Shown: positions 56,195 through 64,000 of the stretch, piece after piece
Position numbering within the stretch: the first letter of the stretch is position 1
How the letters are laid out: each line of letters starts with the position of its first letter
DNA from: Smittia aterrima
Lineage: Eukaryota; Arthropoda; Insecta; Diptera; Chironomidae
Direction of reading: 5' to 3'
Length of the DNA: 64,000 bases
NCBI GenBank assembly: GCA_033063855.1
Contig: CP093830.1
Coordinates: 6,138,854-6,202,853, forward strand
Notes under the pieces: model-generated
The model's database searches: none
The model's input: only the letters and a program-made list of their open reading frames with translations
What the model was told of the DNA's origin: nothing
Made by a program: the position numbers and the translations under genes

Positions 56195-59100
56195 TTTTAA
56201 TTAAATTTCGCGGAAATTTTATTCTTTTTGCTGCAACTTTTAAATGAAACACAGAACTTAATTTATTCAAGATGCAAAGAGATGCTTTTTAAGTTTAGAA
56301 AACTAATTCACAATAAAGAGCAGACTTAGACTTTATTTTTGAAAAATTAAACAAATTTGTGCTCAGTTTGCTTAGAATTGCTCAGAAAACAAGTTGGGAA
56401 ATTTAAATTCAAGAAAAGCTTTTAAAACATTCGAATCCCAAGTAACCGTTAAATATTTTCAGAAAAATTGAATTATTTCTCAATCTCGAATTTTGTGATC
56501 TCCAATGAAGATTCTCCATTTACTAATTGTTCAAAGATTTTGATAATTTCTTATGGTGAATTGTAAATTCATTTGAAAAATATTTTTTGCCCTCAACCTG
56601 CCTTCAATCATTCGAACACAATAAAATAATCTGTCGACTCTAATTCTTTACCATTCCCTCTGTCATTCATCCCTTAAAAAACTATTTTATCGCATTGCCA
56701 AAATCCTCAAAAATCAAGTCGCACGTAATGATGATGGCCATTGTCCTAATGGTCTCGCAAGTCGAAGTCAAAATGTTCCAAATCTTGTTTTTTGTTAGAA
56801 GAGATGAAAACCTCATTTGTCAACCTCATTGATTGCTACATGATTTCGGCGGTGACTAAAGATTGCAAATAAAAAAGTTACTACGTCATGTTGGATCTTA
56901 AAATGATTTGTGGATTATTAAGACTTCTCTTTATCAGTCGAAGGGCTTTCTAATTTTCGAAACGAATTATTAACATTGTTATTAAGAAGCAAGCATGAGG
57001 GTCAATCTAATCGTGATGTTAATTTATGAATGCTTGTTCTTCTCCCACTCCGACGCGGCTGGTTAACTCCCTGTTGTTTAATTAAGCATTTCCCCTTTCG
57101 TTTCTTACAATTTGTCGAGTGTGCCCGGCATCAAGTCAAATCATGAGAGTTCATCTTATGACAAACTCACGGCTCGTGTTGGAATTTTCATCTTTTTTTA
57201 ACAAATGGGGTTGATCACACAAACTACCGTTTCGATTCTTAAAAAACTCTTCCTCCTCAAGTTTCAAAGAAATCTCATTAATTCTATTTACAGTTTCATC
57301 TTTCCGTCCCCATCGAAATAACAACACAAGAGATGAACAAGCAGCATAGAGAAAATGTTATAAAAACACTCTTCGATTACATAAAAAATACATTTTTTGT
57401 CTCGTAAAAAAAGTGAGGAAGATTTTTTTAAATAGGTGGAATGAGGGTTTCATTGGAAGAACGACGAGTCTTTACAGCCAACAATAAACATAAACGAAGA
57501 TGAGAGTTCCCTGCACTGCTTGCTTACTTCATACACGCGTTTGACAAGACAAGATTGAAGACGAACGCATAGAATCGAAATCATTTCGTCGCACCTTTCA
57601 TTTTACTGCTGGAGAAAAAAATGTACAGTGAAGTCTCTGAGAAAAATAAAATAGTTTACGATCATCTCAAGATTTTGTTTCTATCTTCAAAATCTTTCAA
57701 TGAAGAATTCCTCGATCTACCAAAGTTCGACACTCAGAGCATTCACTGTCAAACAAACCTCACTTCAAAGTTAAAAAACTAAAACTAGAGACAATAAAAA
57801 ATCTTTCACAAGAAGGGAGAAACCACAAAAGACGTCGGAAATTAGTAAAGACGCGTGCGCATCATAAAAGAAAACAACTCCTCGCACTCCGTTTACGATA
57901 AAAAACACTACAGTTGGTTAATAGTTTGAAATATAAATAAAGTGAGGATGGATTACTTTTCGAGGGGGGATTGGAAGTTAAAGATGAAGTTATTTCGATA
58001 AATTGAATGTTTTTTGAAGAATTATGGAGTTTCATTAAATGAAAAATGTCGACTGGATCATCGGGAGGAAGATTTCTTAAGCTAATGATAAAGTGGAGGG
58101 TGTCAAAGATGCCACGAATTAGTGAGCAGAAAGTATAGACACCAGAACTCAAACATAATTAATGAAACTCCAAATGAACTCTTCAAGTTCTCTTCTAAAT
58201 TTGAAAGAAAGTAAAATTGTGATTTTTTGAAAAGAAACTAATTAAATGTCCAATCGTAGATCATGATTGAGAGGTCTCGACCATTCAAATTCGAAGATCC
58301 ATTCAATCCCTTTTATTTTCAGATTGTCATGCTAAATAACTGTGACAAGCCGAGATTGGATTCCTTCAGAGAAAAACATTCTCAAGAAAGAAGATAAAAT
58401 TTCTTGAAGATTTTTATGTTCGGTCGAACAAAGGCTTCATTGGCATAAAGGGATAATCTATTATTCAATGTTAGATGTTGCAGCTTGCTGCACAATGCAT
58501 CGCACCAGAAGAAAGAAGCGTAAAACTAACATAAAAATGCATAACATTTCAAATGACCAAAAGGGAAAAACGGAGAGCCGAGAGATGAAAGGGAAGGATA
58601 AAGAAAAATTATTTATTCCTTTCGGTTCTATCCCTTCCCCCTTTTGCGCCCGAGAGTTCACTGCCGGGTCTTTTGTTGCATTTGCGATTTCACAGGACAT
58701 TCAAATCTATTCAGAAATGCAGCAAACGCATAAAGAATTCTGATTAAAACATTTTCTCCTTTTTTTGAAAGTCAGGGAAATGTGAAATCGAATGAGGGAA
58801 AGGAATAGTTTTATTTAATGACAATTGAGAATTTATTTGAAGCTTGATCAACGGAAATTTGCATGAGATCAGAGGGTTGAATGTATCGAGAGAAATCGAA
58901 GTTGTTAGGGCTTCGAAACAAATGAAGAAATTCGCTTCAGTTTCTCAATTTAATTAAAAATATTTTTCTCGGAGAAAAAGTTATTTCCTAACTTTAAACG
59001 AAGTTGTTACAATTTATCTTCGCGTCTCCAAGAATTCACAAAAGAAAATCTACTCTGAAAGAGTTCTCCCAACTCCTACACGGCAGCAAAGTTTTCCCAA

Positions 59101-62100
59101 AAGGAACAAAACAACAAAAATGGCCGTCAAATGATATTCACCCCTTTTATTTTCCCATGATTTATGTTTCTCGTGTAGTCTTTCTGCTTCACCCTCATAT
59201 TTTATCTACGAGAGCCACCCGAGAGCAGGAGAGTGAAGGAAGATGCCCGCACCACCCTCTCACATACACATCGACGCACATGTCATACGCTGTTGATTTT
59301 GATGCGAATCCGTTTTTATTTCGATTTCGTTTGGGGTTAAAATTGGTTGAGATGTAGCATCGATGGACGAGAGAGAAGTAAATCGATCGAAAGCGTTTGT
59401 TGGGGTGGAAATTTTCGTTTGAAATTCGAACAGTCACATTACTCGATAACCCTTAATTAATCTAAAATCATCTGAATAAGACTTCAGACATCATTGGATA
59501 AACATCTGTCACGGCATGTTCTCTCTTTCTCGTTCTAACATTCATCGAGTTTCCCGAAAACTGTTAAATAATTTTTAGCATAAAAAAATCGACGACGACC
59601 CTTATTTCAGTTCATGAGTTGTTTGAGGTACACGCATCGAAATTCAAAGAGAGAAAAGGAGAGAATTAAATTACACACAGCACGATCATCGAAGAAACTC
59701 AGTTCAGAGATGAATCGGATAATTCTTCCCCTTTCTCATGTCAAACCCCTGATGTGCTCTCTGACCTTTGTCCAACATTCGTTGCATTCTCCCGGAAGAG
59801 AAATGCGAAGCATTGAAAATTAAAATTGTGTAACTCTGCAGATGGAATCCGTAATGAAGGGTTTACCAAGGGGTTGTGATCTGAGTTTCAAATCAAAAAT
59901 TGCAACATCAGAAATTCAACGAAACGTGAAACAACAGCTCGAGATTTATTTTTATTATTTTCATGAAATTTGATAACGTCATTTGATTGAAGCTCCGGCC
60001 GAGTGATGGATTTTGTTTGTGCTTGCTGGGGGAATTGATGGAAATTGATCTTGAGGAGGAAAAGGAGATTGAGAGCATCCTGATTACTTAAGAGTCAACA
60101 CAACTCTCGTTTCTCATTTGATATCGTAAAGCGAGAAACTCCATTTTCAAATTTCTTCAACCCTTTGCGAACCCTTTCAATGTTCGTCGCATCAAACCCT
60201 TCCGTCAATTACTCGTCTCGATATTAAAACTCACACAACCAACGGATCCATGGGTGTGGCTTTAAAGTTGAGCCTGAAAAATTTCTCCTTCAAGCTCCAC
60301 GAGCGGAGATAAAAAGATTCGCTTTTCTTTCATCCCTCGACTCGATGGCTACTTTCAATCTGAGGATTTGAGCTTAATAGATTTTGTATCCTTAGGCGAA
60401 GTTCTTAATCATTATCTTCAAAGGAAAGAAAGGAACGAGAGAAGAAAATTAACAAAGAAATTTTAAATGGAAAAACACGACTGCTTTTGTCATCACAAAA
60501 CAGCAAAATAGAAAATGCGATGTGAAGAGCTCGCGCGGAAAAGGAAAAAGGAAAAATGTTGAATTGAGATGATTCTCGGAGCCTTCAGCTCGAGAGAATT
60601 TTTCTGAAGGGTTGTTAAGGATGAAAAATAGCGGACGGAAAGGAAAATTTCTGCTCGAAGTGAAAAAGGAAAATCACAAGATGATGGGAAAGTAAACGTC
60701 GTCGGATGATGCTTAAACACGTTTTTTATCTTTGCTTTGTGTACTCACACACACTCGCCCCTGACGAGTCCTTATCAGTGGGATCTCTTTCATCCTTTTA
60801 TTTTCGGCTTTCGCTGTTTGAAGTTTCTATTTGCACTCACTGCTTGGTCGTGAAGTCTTGTTCGTTGGAGACCGCTAAGAAAGTTTAAATCGCTGAAAGG
60901 TGCTCCGCCACGTGCTGTCGTTCAAACACAATTCACTCGATTTAGAACTAGTCAAATTATGCACACACAGTCGACTACTCAATGTGGCTTTTCCATTTCT
61001 ATTTACATGACTACACAAGACATTGCGTTTGGCTCGTGAAGCGAGAAAAAAAAGATCGTAAAGCATAAATAAAAATATTTCCTTTCTCCGTTTGCCTTTT
61101 CTAAGCCGCGCCAAACAAAAAAAAATGTTTTAAAAATTTTTATGAATAAGTTCCTTCAAGCCTCAGAGATATTCAAAAGAAGCAGAAATATTTGCACGCA
61201 AAAGATAAATAATGGCAGACGAGATTGTTATTTATTGAATTTTCATGGTTGAGAAAAGGTTAAAAAGATTCATATGACGTGAATTGCGCCTTTTTAGACC
61301 TGAAGAGGAAATTGGAAATTGAAATTAGGTTGCCGCAAGAATCGAGGATGGAGAAGAAGCCAAATCAATATGATTCATGTTAGGTTGGGGGTTGGCAGTT
61401 AGATTCGTAACTTACAACGAATCATGAAGTTGATTCTCTCAATGAAATTACTTACGTCACTAACGAACTCATCCCCGGTTTATATCTCGTTTTTATTTTC
61501 CTCAAAAATGCCTTTTCGTCTCTCTTTCCTCGTAGATCCGAAATTTCGTAAGGGTTGGCTCGATTCACATGTGGGTGGCGATGATAAAAGATGAAGGGTG
61601 AAATGTGCGAATGTGTTGGTAACGGCTTGATGTTCGCAAGGGTTGATTTCCCTCGGAAAAAAAGGGAAACCATAGCAATAGCATCAATCCGGAAAACCTC
61701 CATTAACTCAATTCACTTTGAGTCGAACGAAAAGTTACTTTTTCAACTTCACATTTGTTTTCGTTGTCTTCGGATCTTTAGTTAATTCAATGTCCATCGC
61801 AGGAAAAAAGGGAAAGTTTGTGTTCGCAATAAAGAAAAGGGTGAAGACTCGAAAGAAAAGAAATCTCCCCTCGCTCGCCCATTCAAGTCCTGAAACATTT
61901 ATGGACGCAACGAACACAGAGAAAAAGTATTAAAAAGACGATTTTCCTCAAAATGTTGAGACTGAAAAGGGGTTGCGGGTGCTTTGAAGCGTGTGCTCGT
62001 GTGCGTGAGTGATATAATCTTTCGGTTGCTCCTTGCGTTGCCAATTTCTAAGAATCAACTTGAATCCTTCGATATCTTCCTTCGCCGCACTTCTTCCAAT

Positions 62101-64000
62101 TCGTTTTTGATCTGCTAAAATCGCCGATCGACAAAAGATTGCCGAGTGCAAGGCCAAAGGATCAAAACTTCCAGGAAACATCTTTGCAGCGTCATGAACG
62201 AAAAGAAATCGATTAAAAATCGCAACATGTGTCCGGCCGATAATCGAAAGCAGACACAAACTATCGGTCAGAAGGATGATGAGAACTTGAAATTAATTAT
62301 GATCCTTTTCTCTCTCGCTCTCAACCAACAATAACCAGAAAAAGGTTCATCACGGATAATTTCGTTGATTAGAAAAATGATGAAGGTTTTCATTCTTCGA
62401 ACAGGATGGACTCCTGTTTCTGCGAAAAGGGAAAAAGAGAAACGAGCCGCTGATGAGAACAGGAATCGCTTGTTTAAAATGTTTTATTGTGCAACATCGA
62501 CTAAGGTGAAGTTCCTGCCACTGTCCAAAATGAATTAATTTATTTCTCTTCTTGATTTTCTTTAGAGAAGTCAAAAAGTTTGAAGTAGATTTGAAGCAAC
62601 GCACGACTTCATAAATCAATCATTTCATTTCCGATTTAAAGTTAAGTCAGCGCCATTTTAAATTACGATTGGATCATTTACATAAAGATTCAACGAATCA
62701 CTTAAAACACATCACATGCTTCGCGTTGTTTATTTTCCTCTTTTGACGGTTTTCGCTTTTTTACGACGAAGCGATGTGTGAAGAGTCGCATGTGAATGTG
62801 AAGAGAGAGGAGAGTCATGCTGAGTTAGTATTTGTACACAGCATCGTGGTTGGAAAGGGTTATGCGGCGAGATCTGATTGCGCAATTGACGGCAGCGCAT
62901 CGACGAATAAAAAGGGTTAGACGGGGGAAAATGGAATGAGTGAGAATGAAAATGAAAGTTTCGCTCTCACTTTTTCGCTTCGTTAGTGTTGAGCTGTGCG
63001 ATTCCATTTTTCTCGGCTTGTGCAAATTTAAAAATCGTATCGAATGACAATCAAATTCGACATTCAATATTTGCCCTTCGTCTCCACTCAAGGCGGTTTT
63101 TGATGTGAATGGAAATTGAAAGTGTTTATTTATTGCATGAACGGCGTGAGACTTTCTTGGGTTCGCTCCTTCAAAACTCAATCGTCCGCATGGATTTTAC
63201 CGGAAATGTGTGATTTCTTTAACCGCAAGAAGAAAAACTTGAGAAAAAGTGTCGAATTTCGTTTCCCTAGAGGACACTTTTTGTTTCACTCTGTCGCTCC
63301 TTTGCCACCAAAAAAATATTTTTTATGAGAATTGTGAGTCATGTCTCTTCGTGGCTTCTGTTGCAGAAAAGCCAGATTGCCCTCAATCGCACGTTGACAA
63401 GGTGATAATAGCATTAACAATGCCTGACACTTTTTATAAAGTTAATTAATTCCTGTTGTTCGCAAATGGGGATTTTAGGATTTCGCAACCAACCGAAATC
63501 TCCGTAACGAAGTCAACATCACGATTCTCGCTCGAAATCAAAACTCGTCTTAACGACACAATTAGGTCTCGCATTGTGAGCTGTTCTCGGAGGTCTCTTT
63601 GAAGACTGCTGCAAATAAAACTTTACAACTTTATTTTAGCGAATTTCCAAATTTTATTTCTTGTTTTCACCGCTTCTAATATTTTAATGATACAGTTCGA
63701 CCATGGACAATGCGTCATTAAAGTGTTTAAGAAAACAAAACGCCCACGAAAGCATGAAAGATTTTATGATTTTATTGATGCAAAATTGTTTTGGGACAGT
63801 TTTAAGAAAGAACGGGATTTTATAGTAGAGCGGTCACTTTGCGCTTTTACAACTCTTTGCTGTCCTTTTGTTTGCTTAACTCTTCATTTGCGTTTCTATT
63901 TTGCACGCATCTTCGTAGACAAAAATATTTAGAACACGCGAAAAAATTTTAGACCTTATCGGCTTTGAGAGCGACGCTCAGTTCGATAAGCAATTCTGAT
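56195..64000. other. Gene-poor right end
   Basis: About 7.8 kb with no convincing gene. Frames such as 59004-59357 (plus) and 62825-63181 (minus) show no domain, signal peptide or splice logic. No tRNA, LTR or terminal-repeat element was recognised. The first ~200 bp should hold the ING promoter. It could be intronic or regulatory DNA of a gene lying outside the window. Confidence 0.45.

Noticed and set aside
59004..59357. 117-codon plus-strand frame
   Set aside because: Starts without a supported ATG, has no motif, and lies in a region of mixed composition with similar chance frames on the other strand.
62825..63181. 118-codon minus-strand frame near the right end
   Set aside because: No recognisable domain and no supporting promoter or splice signals; treated as chance.

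Overview
The window reads as nuclear DNA of a lower dipteran, probably a midge-like nematoceran. It is AT-rich, almost every intron is 49-79 nt with GT..AG ends, it encodes ZAD zinc-finger proteins (an insect-expanded class), and it carries a clear ortholog of the gap gene Kruppel. No bacterial, organellar or viral genome features are seen. Species assignment is inference. Exon boundaries below were placed by hand from splice consensus, reading-frame closure and protein similarity known from memory; no search was run.

Layout. 1-2.7 kb: 3' end of an Shc adaptor gene, then a complete N-sulfoglucosamine sulfohydrolase (SGSH) gene. 2.9-7.7 kb: a small two-exon gene, a tandem pair of Gag/zinc-knuckle genes that look like domesticated Ty3/Gypsy remnants with a broken protease-like domain, and a weak small gene candidate. 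8.0-12.1 kb: mitoguardin (Miga), then two divergent genes for secreted leucine-rich-repeat (LRR) proteins. 12.5-15.8 kb: a four-exon gene on the minus strand for a 1,020-residue secreted low-complexity protein. 16.2-27.3 kb: mostly gene-poor, with a few short open frames and one decayed coding stretch. 27.3-29.7 kb: two tandem ZAD zinc-finger genes. 29.8-32.2 kb: two more secreted LRR genes on the minus strand. 32.4-36.2 kb: two tandem polypeptide GalNAc-transferase-like genes that lack the usual lectin domain. 38.4-40.2 kb: Kruppel, flanked by about 2 kb and 8 kb without convincing genes. 48.1-54.8 kb: a head-to-head pair of large ZAD multi-finger genes. 54.9-56.2 kb: an ING-family PHD-finger gene. 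56.2-64 kb: no convincing gene.

The strongest theme is local duplication. Gag-like genes, LRR genes (two pairs), GalNAc-transferases and ZAD genes (two pairs) all occur as neighbouring paralogs that keep the same intron positions and phases. In the 48-55 kb pair one copy has amplified a three-finger module to six copies while its partner has two. Single-copy conserved genes (Shc, SGSH, Miga, Kr, ING) are interspersed. The empty stretches around Kr are the natural place for its enhancers, but no enhancer is demonstrated here.
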